The notes: generated by a model from the letters alone, not told the origin. A stretch of 64,000 nucleotides of DNA from Catonia carolina (GCA_035578175.1 JAQMRL010000014.1:19358895-19422894); one strand, 5' to 3'. Positions 10,505-21,764 are shown, counted from the first letter of the stretch. Numbers and translations are program-made.

Positions 10505-11285
10505 CCGGGTGATTTTTTAGTCCTGTTACTTAATTGTTAATGTCTGGTAATTTTTTTCTAAGAAAGGGATATTTTGTTTTGTGACACAAAGTTGGTAGCC
10601 CTACTCAACCGGTATAGATACGACGGTTTGAGTTCATTCTCCTTGAGTTGCGTAAAATTTTGTGCTGTTTCCAGTTGTGTTACGAACAGAATGTCTTTAA
10701 CCCTAGAACAACGGGTTTTCATTCTTGAACAATATTTTGCTACAAAATCGTATGCGAGTGTAAAAGAATCATTTCAAATTAAATTTTTTGGTGTTCTTCC
10801 ATTCTATTCTGGTCAATTTCTAGGCTAACTAACTGATTTTTAGAGGCAGGTATTGTTTGCAGCAGAAAACGCAGTGGTCGACCAACTCTCTTGACAGATG
10901 ACGTTAAGAGAATGTGAAAACAAGATTGCTCAATTCTCCATGGAAAAGTTCACAAAAACTTTCCTCGCATGTTGATTTGTCATGTTCCAGTGCTCAGAAA
11001 GCTGCTAAAAAATTGAAATTGTATCCGTATCACATACGATTAGTTCTAGAGCTTCAGCCTCCAGATTTAAACAAGAGATTGTTTTAGGATAAAAGACATT
11101 CTGTTCGTAGCACGACCGGAAATGACACAAAATTTTACACATCTCAAGGAGAATCAACTCACACTGCCATATCCATACTGGTTGAGTAGGGCTACCAACT
11201 TAGTGTCACAAAACAAAATTTATTTTTTTTAGAAAAATATTACCAGACATTAACAATTGGGTAACAGGACTAAAAAATCACTCTG
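10505..11285 (+). mobile_element. Mariner-like element with long inverted repeats, decayed
   Basis: Ends are CCGGGTGATTTTTTAGTCC and GGACTAAAAAATCACTCTG, each next to TA. The inverted repeats continue inward with scattered mismatches for roughly 190 bp on each side (shared TTGGTAGCCCTACTCAACC). This gives a partly foldback structure around a damaged transposase start. Confidence 0.82.
10691..11100 (+). pseudogene. Mariner-type transposase N-terminal remnant
   Basis: Begins MSLTLEQRVFILEQYF, the N-terminal helix-turn-helix seen in insect mariner/Tc-like transposases of the DUF4817 type. After a frame break it continues with a Ser-Gly-Arg-Pro segment (KRSGRPTLLTDDV) and a decayed stretch resembling the second DNA-binding helix region (AAKKLKLYPYHIRLV). 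The catalytic DDE domain is missing, so this is an internally deleted, inactive derivative. Confidence 0.7.
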
Positions 11286-11482
11286 TAAAATCGTGAGACG
11301 GATTGGATGCTCGTTTGCATTGAATCATATTCTGAGCTGTTAGAAATTAGTTCAAAAAACATTTCCCTAGTCATGATGCGTGATTTACTTGATCCGATCG
11401 AGTCAAAAATGAGTTGGTGAAACTTGACAGCTTATTACTGTATTACTATCGCATAATATTGACTATGCCTAATATTGACTAT

Positions 11483-11872
11483 GCCCATAACAGACAGATG
11501 GAGTGTAAAACTATTTACACTCAATCTGTTTGTTGCAAAGCTAAAATAAATAGTTCTGTTTCTTATCACATGGTCAGCCAATTAAATGAATGAATCATCT
11601 AAGAACAGAAGAGGTAGAGGTGTAAAAAACGCTAATCAGAGTTATCTCCTCTGAAAGTAATGAATTTCATTATACAGCCAGATCCTGTGGTGAATGAAGT
11701 GAAGGTGTCATTTGCAGAGTGAAAAATATGTGCTTTCCAGAGGGCCCGGCATGCTGATAAGCGTACTTTTCCACTCAGTGAGGAAGGCATAGTAAAACCA
11801 CCTTACTCCTCGTTTTACTTAGTAAAACCTCTGCAGGGTCAAAACAGCCTTTCGGCTGATGACCTAAACAAC
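11483..11872 (+). repeat. SX retroposon, full length
   Basis: Starts GCCCATAACAGACAGATGG and ends CCTAAACAACA. A perfect 12-bp target duplication AATATTGACTAT lies at 11471-11482 and 11873-11884. This copy defines both family boundaries. Confidence 0.92.
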
Positions 11873-11884
11873 AATATTGACTAT

Positions 11885-12688
11885 TAACTTAGTTTATTAT
11901 TGAATTATTAATCATGTTTTAATAATACTATTTAATGAAAAATCATTTTAGCTTTTAATTTTTTGTGGTTTTTATATTACAATATTTTTTTCATTGTAAA
12001 AGTGGACTCTGGTCAGTGCTTTATGTAGACAACTGGTTCTGAAGTTTACCACTCGCTGAAAAACTGCTTGATAGAGAGACGCATCTTCGATATTTATGTA
12101 GTTCTAATAAAAAATAACCCAAAGTAAATTATTTATAAAATACATATAATATTTATGGAAATACAAGTAAAATTTCACTAAGACGCCCATCAGTCTTTCA
12201 CAGTAAATTTAATATTTTTACTCTTCAGTGACTGATCAGTCTCTCACCTCCAAAACAGCGCCAAAAAATTTAAGCCTTACAATACTCTAGACTTAAAAGA
12301 AAATTAAATAAAACAGCAAATTAAACATAAAATAGGTATGGGTTTTTTGAGCAAAATTGCAAAAATTGCCTTGGTAGTCAACTTGTTGAGAGAGAAAAAA
12401 TTCTTTACTCACGGTGCAAAACTTTTACAAATAAATAATTACACAAAAATAAACATATTGTACAAATAAATGGCAATATAAAATGACGGAGCAACTTTAC
12501 TAAATTCAATGCAAACAACATGTGCCCATGTTAAGTGTTTCTCAAGGCTTATTTTGGCCAAACACTTAGCCACGGCTGAAGTGCTGAACTTCCAATAATA
12601 TTTGTAAGCAAATATACTGTACTAAAATTGACACGGGTTATAAAGTAGGGACTATCAGTATTTTGACTTCATAACCGAAATTAGAGAG
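11885..12688. other. AT-rich unassigned stretch
   Basis: About 800 bp of AT-rich DNA without domain-bearing frames or recognisable repeats. Confidence 0.45.
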
Positions 12689-12689
12689 A

Positions 12690-13651
12690 AAAATCTGGTA
12701 TGTAACAATCACACGACATTCTCTTGCCAATGCAAATAATTAACAATACAACCTAACATTAGTAATAAAACATTAAAAATAAACAAAAACACAAACCTCA
12801 CACAATATAACCTAATTTTAATCATGCGTGACTGATGCAAAATTAAAATCAACCTAAGCTTGGCTTAAAAATACGGAAAATCACTTTCACGCTAAACTAG
12901 GCTCTGTAGAGAGAAACGCTCTAAATAAAGTCGTAGATCTTTTAATGTTCTATAACTTTTATTATATACACTTTTGTCGTACAATGCATACTAAGGCTAA
13001 AATCTTTAAAAATTTGATTTTTTTTAAAACATTTTCGTGAAAAAAAACAAAATCGTTAATTACCGCTAAACTAAGCGTTATACAAAAAAATGTTTGAAAT
13101 AAAAGTTGTTAGATTTTAAGTTCTCCACAACTTTTATTATACACATTTTTGCGCTAAAATGCACATTAAAATCGCAATCTTAAAAAACATATTTTTTACG
13201 ACAAAACAACCTCTCCAAGAATTTCAGCAGACATGGCGCCTACTCTATCTTGTAGAGCATAAAAAATTTAGTAAATGAGGCGATTTAAAAAAACGATCGT
13301 AGGAGCCGTTTTTGAGAAAATCGCAAAAAAATAAAAAATGACACGAATAAACTACTACTTCCGGTTGACCGATTTTGATGAAAATATTCTTGTCGGGTCC
13401 GGTAATAGTATTTAACTTAAGTTTTAAGTTCGTACGATGTTCCGTTCTTGAGATATTCTGTTTATACGTGCGCGCGCGCGCGCACACACACACACACACA
13501 TACAGAGAGAGAGAGACTAACCGCTAAAAACATGTTATTTGGGTTCAGGGGCTCTGAAAACATGTACATCCGGTGAAAACTAGATTTCGAAAAATCCGAC
13601 ATGAAAACAATACATTCGCTCCTATATATTCATAGAGGCAAGAGAAAGTAA
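12690..13651 (-). mobile_element. HX copy, full length
   Basis: Minus orientation, from a mutated 3' stem-loop (TGGTATGTAACAATCACACG) to the 5' GGCAAGAGAAAGT-type end at about 13636-13650. It has a CG/CA microsatellite at about 13468-13500. Confidence 0.87.
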
Positions 13652-14078
13652 AAATGTTAACTATTATTATATAATATTCAATTAAATTAATTAAATTCAA
13701 TTAAATTTACCCATATTATGTTAAAATACTACAGTAACTTTACAATTATTTATAAAAATTTGATGCTCTTTAATTTCAAATCCAGAGATGATTTTTTGTT
13801 TTTCGCCCGTAGTTTTCACAAACTCTTTTTAATCCCGTGTGCACGTTGCAAATAATATCTGTTCAATTTACGACAAATACCCTTTCATGACACGACGTCT
13901 CAAGGGTAATGGTAATTTTTAAAAAGGCTTACCTTTGATACATGGCAGAATCCATTAGCGATTTCTGTATCTATTCTTTAAGAAGAATCGCATGACACTA
14001 TTTTTGTTTCCAAATTTCGACTTTGATTCCTCGACTCCCAGCTGAAACCCGAATTTTATACCCAAAGACTTCTGTAGG
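13652..14078. other. Unassigned stretch with diverged repeat
   Basis: The part at about 13950-14070 resembles 41219-41400 and 42640-42760: a block with 'tggaaac..atagtgtcat' and 'cgatttctgta' motifs on one or other strand. It suggests one more low-copy dispersed repeat. No coding content. Confidence 0.4.
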
Positions 14079-14088
14079 CCTATGTACT

Positions 14089-14462
14089 GTTGTTTAGGTG
14101 ATCAGTCGAAAGGCTGGTTTGAACCTGTAGAGGTTTTACTAAGTAACACGAGGGATGAGGTGGTTTACCATTGCCTTCCTCACTGAGTGGAAAAGTACGC
14201 TTATCAGCACGCCGGGCCCTCTGAAAAGCACATATTTCCCACTCTGCAAATGACACCTTCACTTCATTCACCACAGGGTCTGGCTGTATAATGAAATTCA
14301 TTACTTTCAGAGATGATAACTCTGATTAGTGTCTTTTACACCTCTACCTCTTCTGTTCTTAAATGATTCAGTCATATAATTGGCTGACCATGTGATAAGA
14401 AACAGAACTATTTAATTTAGCCCTGCAACGAACAGATTGAGTGTAAATAATTTGACACTCCG
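14089..14462 (-). repeat. SX retroposon, nearly full length
   Basis: Target duplication CCTATGTACT at 14079-14088 and 14463-14472. The sense strand keeps the family's open frame (MNFIIQPDPVVNEVKVSF). Confidence 0.88.
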
Positions 14463-14539
14463 CCTATGTACTATGTAACACGAATCGGAAGACTTAGGTC
14501 TATTACTTTCTCTAATTTTTTTCTTTTCTCTTATTTTTC

Positions 14540-15186
14540 TCTTTACTATATGAATATATAGGAAGAAAGTATTGTTTTCATGTCGATTTTTCGAAATCGA
14601 GTTTCCACTGTATCTACACGTTTTCAGACCCCCTGAACCAAAAAAAAAACATATTTTTAGCGAATGGTATGTGTGTGTGTGAACATAATATCTCAAGAAC
14701 GGAACATTGTTTGAACTTGAAACTTAAGTTAAACACCGCTACCGGACCCGACACAAACATTTTCGTCAAAATCAGTCAACCGGAAATTTGTGTAATTTTT
14801 CACTTTTTTTCGATTTTCTCAAAAACGGGTCCTACGATTTTTTTAAAAATCGCCTTATTTACTACATTTTTTATGCTCTACAAGATAGGGTGGTCGCTAT
14901 GTCTGATGAAATTCTTGGCGAGGTTGTTTTCTCGTAATAAAACTGTTTTTGTAGGATTGCCGATTAAACCTTTCGGCGGGCGCGCCTACTTCAATTGGTT
15001 TTTTCCATGTGGTTTTCTTTTTAGAAAAAGAAAACCACATGGAAAACTAAACTACAATTTTTCAGAGGACGATTAAAATTTGACTCACGGTTAGTTTATT
15101 TTTGTTTATTATAAATGTTAGGTTATATTGTTTATTATTTGCATTGCCAAGAGAAAGTTGTGTGAGTGTTACACACCACATTTTTT
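14540..15186 (+). mobile_element. HX copy with internal replacement
   Basis: The 5' hairpin and a short TG run are present. After about 14950 the two modules are replaced by unrelated sequence including a perfect hairpin. The 3' terminus returns at about 15090-15186 (GCCAAGAGAAAGTTGTGTGA). It is a rearranged copy. Confidence 0.75.
15001..15046. repeat. Perfect 22-bp hairpin
   Basis: Arms at 15001-15022 and 15025-15046 are exact reverse complements separated by AG; the core is CCATGTGGTTTTC / GAAAACCACATGG. It lies in the replaced section of the HX copy. Confidence 0.92.
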
Positions 15187-15745
15187 GTGTTAAAATTTTT
15201 ACTTTGATTTCTTGAATTCCGGTCTTGGGCGACTGCCGGTCGAACCCTAAACTTCAATTTCAATCCAGACCCACTTACTATTTGTGTAGATTACAAATCC
15301 GAAAACAGTTTGTTGCATCTTTTGTATTTTCTGCCTTGATTTTTTTTAACTTTTGGTTTGGGGCACTTCCGGACAAAACCGAATCTTCAAACCCATTTAA
15401 GGCCCACTAACGTTCTGTGTTGATTACGAATCCGAAAACCGTTTGTTGCTATCCCATGTATTTTCTGACTTAGATATTTTAAATTACGGTTTTGGAGCAC
15501 TTCAATCAAACCGAAACTTCACAGCCATTTTAGGCCCACTAACTTTTTGTGTCGATTACGAATCCGAAAACCGTTTTCTGCATCTTTTGTAGTTTTTGAC
15601 ATCTAGGTGTGACGGACAGACGGAGAAACCAAAATGATAGATGACAAATTTTAAAAATGTCCACCAATCCGGTGGTTTTTCCTTGAACATAGATTATAAT
15701 TTTCATTTCCAAGAAAAAGTCGTGAGAGTATTTCACACCAGATTT
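15187..15745 (+). mobile_element. HX-ended element carrying a minisatellite
   Basis: Starts right at the preceding HX 3' end and finishes with its own HX-type 3' end (AAGAAAAAGTCGTGAGAGTA then TTTCACACCAGATTT). In between is a roughly 132-bp tandem repeat instead of the usual modules. Confidence 0.6.
15195..15620 (+). repeat. About 132-bp tandem repeat, three units
   Basis: The phrase GATTAC(A/G)AATCCGAAAAC recurs at 15289, 15422 and 15554. Each copy is preceded by a TTTTGG-rich segment and a 'gcccacta' block. Confidence 0.8.
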
Positions 15746-16215
15746 ATGTATTTCACTCAACACTGAGTTTTCTTGCTAACCGCAATTACTGTATAGATTG
15801 GGTGTTTGAAGAACTCCAAGAATGGTAAGTTGACATTGCTGGATAAGGATATTTAAGAAACGGTACAATTGTAACAAATCATATAATTTAAAATGAAAAT
15901 AAACACCATAATTTTTTTTTAATACATGGAATATGGTCAGTCGAGCAAAACTAAGTTATAAAAGCATCGTGTTTTATTGAAGTCATTGTTGTGTGTTTTT
16001 TCTAGGTTCATTCAAGAAATGTTATGGTATAGGTAGTAGAATTAATAAAAAAAAAGTAGGTCAATCAAATAATTCAGGAATATACTAGTATCATCTATCC
16101 ATTGTTATAATATAAATAGAACCGCGGTGTCCAGTTTTTTGTTATTATAGTACAAGATGACTCAAAAGTTCACAGTTTCTTTAATAATACTGTTGACATT
16201 CCCGTGCACTATTAT
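15746..16215. other. AT-rich unassigned stretch
   Basis: No gene or repeat recognised. Confidence 0.4.
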
Positions 16216-16321
16216 TACAGTCGGTTTTATAATCATAGACAACCGAGTTTGAACCCTTGCATCTCTAAAACGATGAATCGGATTTCAAAATACTTTACAT
16301 AAAAATTTAGCTCATTTTATA

Positions 16322-16646
16322 TCCACCCTGTTGGTCCAGCGGTAAAGTCGTCGCCAAAATCAGCTGTTTAACAGCTGAATTTCGGAGACGAAGGTTCCTG
16401 GTTCAAATCCTAGTAAAGGTAGTTACTTTTATACGGAATTGAGTGCTAGACAGTAGTTACCGGTGTACTTTGATGGTTGGAGTTCAATTAACCATACTCT
16501 CTCACGAATGGTCAACCTGGGTCTGTACAAGACTACACCTCATTTACACGTCATACATATCATCTTCATCTTATTGGGTCACGGGGTTGCTTATTGTTCT
16601 GAATTGAACAGATTGCAACGTACACACATTAGGGATTAAAAAAAAA
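16322..16646 (+). repeat. tS2 tRNA-derived SINE, full length
   Basis: tRNA-like head with box-A-like TGGTCCAGCGGTAAAGTCG (16332-16350) and box-B-like GGTTCAAATCC (16400-16410), a roughly 200-bp unrelated body (CCGGTGTACTTTGATGG), and an A-run ending at 16646. This is Pol III-promoter architecture of a tRNA SINE. Truncated relatives lie at 2469-2642 and 34498-34672. Confidence 0.85.
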
Positions 16647-16834
16647 ATTATTCTGCGTTGGCTTATAATAGTTCTATATGTTTAACGTCGTTTGAAAATC
16701 GTCATATCGAGGTTGGAAGACAAAAAGACCCGGTTTTTTTGCTACCGCAAAGAATTTCATTCGTTTAGAGGCGTATCACTCGAGAATTATTTAACCGACC
16801 AGTTTGAAATTTTAACACAACATAGCCAATTATA

Positions 16835-18154
16835 ACGGGTGAGGCATTAAATCGGGCGATTATGAAAACACCGTGAGGAAGTTAAAAAATGTAGTTTAAT
16901 TAATTTAGAATATACCGAGTAATACTTAAATATTTACAATTTTTTATAAATTACTTGAAAATCATATCATAAAGATGTCCTACATTTTGTCGCACACGTT
17001 CCTGAACTCGTGCACGAAAGTTATTCATCACATTTCGTAATGTGGCTGTAGGAATTCGTGCCACTTCTTCACGTATCCGTTCTTTAAGTTTCCGTACATT
17101 TCGAGGCGGTGGAAATTGGAAAACACGTGATTTTAAGTGTCCCCATAGAAAGTAATCACATGCACGGAGATCTGGTGATCTGGCTGGCCATGAAAAGTCT
17201 CCGTACTTAGAAATGACGCGATTGGGAAACAAGCGTCGCGAAACATTAATTGAAGCCCTGAATGTGTGGCAGGTAGCACAGTCTTGTTGAAAAAACATGT
17301 TTTGGTAAGCCAGATTATGAACTAATTCCAGTTGAAGGCAGTTGTCCAACATGTTAACATAGCGCCGTGTATTCACTGTAACTGCACGTTCATTGTCATC
17401 CTCAAAAAATATGGTGTTGATATTGCACACTAAACTGTCACTTTAATACTGTGAAGCGGCTTTTCGTGTATTTTTTGTGGATTTTCGCGTGACCAACATC
17501 TAAAATTCTTATTTACGAAGCCCGAAAGATGGAAGTGAGCCTCATCACTCATCCAAAGATTGTTGAGAAGATCTGCGTTGTCATTCATAATGTCCAATAA
17601 TCGATTACAAAAAGCAAGTCGGGGTGCGTGATCAACAATATTCAAAGCGTGCACTAACTGAATTTTAAACGGATGGAATTAACTGTAGAGCTTTGCGTAA
17701 AATCCTCCTCACACAAGGATTAAAAATGCCGAGTGATATTGCATGCCGTCGAGCTGAACGCGTAGGACTTCTTAACACAACCGCCTGCAACCTGTCAACG
17801 TTTCCTGGTGTACGGATTACGGACACTTTTTACGCTTCCAGTTCGTGTCTTCAGTGTTGAGCCTGTTTCTTCGAAGTTTTTAACCCATATTTTTATTACA
17901 TGGGCTGAATGTATCGGATCATTACGCGGAATATTGAAATAATATTACGAAATGCGCGCTGCGCGAACACGTAACTATCATTATTTTTATAATACGCTTC
18001 AACAGCGTATACTCGTTGTGCACCGCTCCACGACTCCATTGGAACTAAATGGTAAAACAGACGCTTCAAGATGGTGGTAGTCTCATTCTTCTAGCCACAC
18101 TAAAGGAGACTGTATGCAGTGTTGCCAAATCGCCCGATTCACTGCCTCACTCAT
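16835..18154 (-). mobile_element. DD41D mariner-like element, dead copy
   Basis: About 1.3 kb with inverted ends CGGGTGAGGCATTAAATCGG and its counterpart near 18131-18154 (GCCCGATTCACTGCCTCACT), adjacent to TA on the left and to TA/AT on the right. It inserted in the PAL arm; the uninterrupted PAL at about 37515-37527 shows the pre-insertion sequence (CAATTATATTCTCACAGC). It holds a full-length transposase pseudogene. Confidence 0.88.
16951..18039 (-). pseudogene. DD41D mariner transposase pseudogene
   Basis: The span equals about 363 codons, the same size as the intact relative at 54959-56053, and starts with the related MESWSGAQRVYAVEAY. Stops and frame changes break the N-terminal half and the region near 17430. 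Still readable are SDEAHFHLSGFVNKN with the first catalytic Asp, FFQQDCATCHT with the second, and SPDLRACDYFLWGHLKSRVF with the third. Exactly 41 residues separate the second and third Asp, the DD41D spacing of the rosa-type mariner lineage. Its inverted repeats differ from those of the intact element, so it belongs to a different family of that lineage. Confidence 0.88.
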
Positions 18155-18204
18155 TATTACAGCGTGTACGAAATTTCAAATACGTACGTTAAAAAACCAT
18201 AATT

Positions 18205-18590
18205 TTGTAACATAACACCTTCATTCGCTAAGGTGTCTTCAATTAGTGGCGTCTGACGTAAGCGATACAACTTTTGGATCACCGTGTGTCGTTTATCAAT
18301 GGGTTGTTTTCGTAGTTATCAGCCGTTTAGTGTGACCAAATTGCTTGTAGTAATCGGTGTAGGCATAGTAAAATGAAACTCATTCGCATAGCGTGGTGTA
18401 TGTCCGAGTTAGGCTTTACGTCGATTACATATGCAGGCTGTTCGCCTCAAAGCAACAGCACTGCAGTCAACATCCGGTTTACCTTTTTAAAACATCTATA
18501 TTTTTCTATGTATCTTGTTAATTCTCCTTATTTCATAGACAAACTTACAATCGTTTCTAGGGTTAACGATAAAAGTTGCCAATAGTTCCA
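18205..18590. other. Unassigned stretch, slightly GC-richer
   Basis: No recognisable domain or repeat. A 70-codon frame at 18373-18585 has no homology I can recall. Confidence 0.4.
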
Positions 18591-18595
18591 TAAAA

Positions 18596-18707
18596 AGCTA
18601 CACTTTTTAAAATTATCTCAAAAATGGATCTTACGATTTCGTTTAAAATCGCCTTATTAACTAAATTTATTGTGCTCTCGTGTAAAATCTTTTTAAAGAT
18701 TTTTGTT
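18596..18707 (+). mobile_element. HX fragment
   Basis: Contains the HX central motif 'CTCAAAAATGGATCTTACGA' followed by the AAAATCGCCTTATTAACTA block. Both ends are lost. The last bases (TTTTTGTTTA) appear to be the start of the SX copy split by PAL. Confidence 0.7.
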
Positions 18708-18709
18708 TA

Positions 18710-19886
18710 CTATCGGTTTCATAATCATAGACACCCGAGTTTGAACCACTGCATCTCCAAAACTATGATAGAAAAAAACTATGAGTCGGATTTCAACATA
18801 TTTTACACGAAAATTTAGCTCATTTTATTCTGCGTTGATCTATCATAGTGCTATATTTTTAATGATGTTTAAAAATTGCCATATCGAAGTTTGAAGACAA
18901 AAAGACCCGGTTTTTTTGCTACCGCAACAAATTTCATGCGTTTAGAGGTGTGTAACTCGATAATTATTTAACCGAAAAGTTTGAAATTTTAACGCAATGT
19001 AGCCAATTATATTCTTAGAACGTGTACGAAATTTCAAATTCGTACGTTATTTAAATTTTGATTTATTAACAATATTCTGAACCCTTGCTACCTCGGTAAC
19101 CGCACGATCGTTCGGCACGGGCAAAAACTATCGTTTTATTCAGCGTAAAAAACTTAGTACACATATGTTAATAAAGCGAAATATTGATTGGCCAATGTTG
19201 TGGTAGAATTTAAAAAAATTTTCAAAAATAGAATTGGTAATGTGGGGGGGGGGGATGGGCGCTACTATCTATGTTGCCAGTTTGTGTACGTGACATCCTG
19301 TCGGGCTGGCTACCTGAATTGAGAGACTGCATTGTCAATTCAGGTAGACAGACAGATTCAGGCAACATGGATAGTAGCGCCCACCCCCATATTGCCTAGT
19401 CTATTTTTCAAAATTTTAAGAATTCTACCACAACATTGGCCAATCAATATTTCGCGTTATTAACATATCTGTATTAAGTTTTTTACGCTGAATAAAACGA
19501 CAGTTTGCCTGTGCCGAACGATCGTGCGGTTACCGAGGTAGCAAGGGTTCAGAATATTGTTAATAACTCAAAATTTAAATAACGTACGAATTTGAAATTT
19601 CGTACACGTACTAAGAATATAATTGGCTACATTGCGTTAAAATTTCAAACTTTTCGGTTAAATAATTATCGAGTTACACACCTCTAAACGCATGAAATTT
19701 GTTGCGGTAGCAAAAACCCGGGTCTTTTTGTCTTCCAATCTCGATACGGCATTAAACATTATCAAAAATATAGCAATATTATAGGTTAACGCAGAATAAA
19801 ATGATGTAAAATATGCTGAAATCCGACTTACAGTTTTGGAGACGCAAGGGTTCAAACTCAGGTGTCTATGATTATGAAATCGATAG
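18710..19886. mobile_element. PAL foldback element, complete 1177-bp palindrome
   Basis: The two halves are long inverted copies of each other (about 570 bp per arm). Ends are CTATCGGTTTCATAATC and GATTATGAAATCGATAG, with TA duplicated at 18708-18709 and 19887-19888. The centre near 19240-19330 has a G-run. Removing the element rejoins TTGTTTA + GGTCATCAGCC, exactly the SX tail sequence, which confirms both the boundaries and a TA target. No protein is encoded. A TA target suggests mobilisation by a Tc1/mariner- or pogo-type transposase, by inference. Confidence 0.92.
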
Positions 19887-19888
19887 TA

Positions 19889-20086
19889 GGTCATCAGCCG
19901 AAAAACTGGTTTGAACCTCTAGAGGCTTTACTAAGTAAAACGAGGAGTCAGGTGGTTTACAATTGCCTCCTTCACTAAGTGGAAAAGTATGCTTATCAGC
20001 ACGCCATGCCCTCTGAAAAGCATCTACTTTCCACCCAGCTAGTGACACCTTCACTTCATTTACCACAGGATCTGGTCGTATAATGA
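19889..20086 (-). repeat. SX retroposon, truncated, interrupted by PAL
   Basis: The 3' half of SX (tail side at left, core 'GGTCATCAGCCGAAAA'). Its tail end lies left of PAL at about 18701-18707. Confidence 0.8.
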
Positions 20087-20325
20087 AAGTTATAGGAAAC
20101 TAGAAAACCTACAACTTTTTTTTTAATTTTCCTCAACAGAACATAGTTTAGAGATAACAGATTTTCCATACTTTTAAGTTCTACAGAGATCAATTTTCAT
20201 ACTGCGTCATTCACTTATCATTAAAATAAGGTTGTTTTTCTCATTTTATATACTTTAATCATAATTAAACATAGTATATAACGTTCATTATTAATATAAG
20301 TGTTTCACACTATATATTTTCTTTG
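20087..20325 (+). mobile_element. HX 3' fragment, diverged
   Basis: Contains the TTTTCC/ACAGA..TAGTTTAGAG segment and the degenerate 3' end TAAGTGTTTCACACTATAT. The inverted-repeat core is lost. Confidence 0.6.
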
Positions 20326-20337
20326 TAATGAAATGTT

Positions 20338-21172
20338 CAGTAATCCCTCGTTAACCGTGGGGTTTACGTTCAGGAGGGTTACCGCGGTTAGTAAAACCGC
20401 GGATAATAATACCTTATATGGAACTAAAAGATGGAGGTTATGTTCTAAAGGTAAAGTCCTGTAGTCGTTTAAAGTGTTTAATAGTGTTAGGAACATTTTA
20501 CCATTATTATAATCTACGAATATTTAATAAATACAGTAATGTACGCATAAAAAATTTAAGTTGCTTTAAAATAGTTAGTTATGGCTCTTTGCTTCTTCTT
20601 CTTTTCAAACTCCTTGTGGACTTCTTCGTATGGTATCATCAGCTCCTGAGTCCCTCTTTTGAATTGAAGGGCCCTTTCCATGGCGGGATCAGTCTCCAAC
20701 ACGTGGTCAGCCAATGCGTTGCCATGCTGAGGATCTCGTTGATGGTTTGTGAAGAAATACTTGGCTTCGTTTCAGGATCGTCGAACACACAAAGAACTAT
20801 CCGTACGTACGTACGGAAAAGTTAGACTGACACATGGAGGAAAATGTACATAGAAATTACAGTATGGTGCCTGGGCGTACGTATGGCGGTGAGGGTGGGG
20901 TGTTACTGTCGGGGCCCGGTACCCGGTGACTGGCTTACTACGTACAGTACGCGGAAATCTACCTTGGCTCATGGCGGCCGTCGCCATACTAGTGTGTCAC
21001 TCAACATGATACGAATGTCAAAACATTTATTCAAACACATGTTTTCAGAACTTTATAATTTCCCAACCAAGTACGGTGTACACAAGGTGAGAAAATGTAC
21101 GTATTTTAAGGTTTTAGGCCCACGGACAAAGTCCGCGGATAACCGAAACTCGCGGATACCAAGGGATTACTG
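20338..21172 (-). mobile_element. Tigger/pogo-like element remnant
   Basis: Inverted ends CAGTAATCCCTCGTTAACCG and GGTATCCGCGAGTTTCGG (as read from the right end), with TA on the right. CAGT(A)-type ends and C-terminal transposase homology fit Tigger-like elements. The interior is GC-richer than its surroundings. Confidence 0.72.
20562..20738 (-). pseudogene. Tigger-like transposase C-terminal remnant
   Basis: The complement reads NALADHVLETDPAMERALQF followed by KRGTQELMIPYEEVHKEFEK, then KKKQRAITNYFK. A charged segment followed by a short (S/I)T-x-F/YF-type C-terminus is typical of pogo/Tigger transposases. DNA-binding and catalytic domains are absent. Confidence 0.6.
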
Positions 21173-21174
21173 TA

Positions 21175-21764
21175 TTCCTGTTTCAAGCACACGCTGTTAC
21201 GGGGGACTAATATCGGCGAATAAATAAATACATTTTTTTGCTTACAACGATTATTTGTGATTAAATCCGGACCTATAAATTTTACAATTGGCAATTTCAA
21301 AAGAAAAAACTGAAATTAATTAAGGATATTAAACTAGATTCAACTACAAAAAAAGAAATAACTAACTAATTACAAAAAAGTATATGATTTTTATTAAATT
21401 TGGACGGATATATTTTCTTGAGAAAACCAGTACAAATAATTACACACTTAAAATAATACGTCCTTCCTTTTAACTGGTATCATTTTTTTGCACTGCAGCT
21501 ACACTTTTTGTCTATTCTTTTCCGGTTTTCTCAAATTAACAAAACAAAACCGAATAAAAACCATCAATTTCTGTAACCTAACCAACATCCAGCGGCGATC
21601 AAAACCGAATGACCTTGTCGAATTCATTAAAAACAACTACTGTCTGTGTAGATTCATCGTATGCAAAATTACTATACTGGTTTCTTAATTATTTTCCTCA
21701 ATAAATAATCACCAACCTTAATGGATCAATCAATCAAAAAAAAAAAAAAAATCAAAAATCAAAT
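21175..21764. other. AT-rich unassigned stretch
   Basis: No recognised content, with an A-run near 21738-21753. Confidence 0.4.

Larger units (their letters stand above)
16218..18200 (+). mobile_element. PAL foldback element, left arm only, twice interrupted
   Basis: Matches the left arm of the complete PAL at 18710-19886: CAGTCGGTTTTATAATCATA, then AGACAAAAAGACCCGG, then TTTGAAATTTTAACAC. A tS2 retroposon (16322-16646) and a mariner pseudogene (16835-18154) interrupt it. The arm resumes as GCGTGTACGAAATTTCAAA, then stops near 18200. The right arm is missing. Confidence 0.82.

Noticed and set aside
20418..21227. Overlapping frames of 127-135 codons on the plus strand
   Set aside because: They lie across a Tigger-like remnant whose true coding strand is minus; the translations show no domain.
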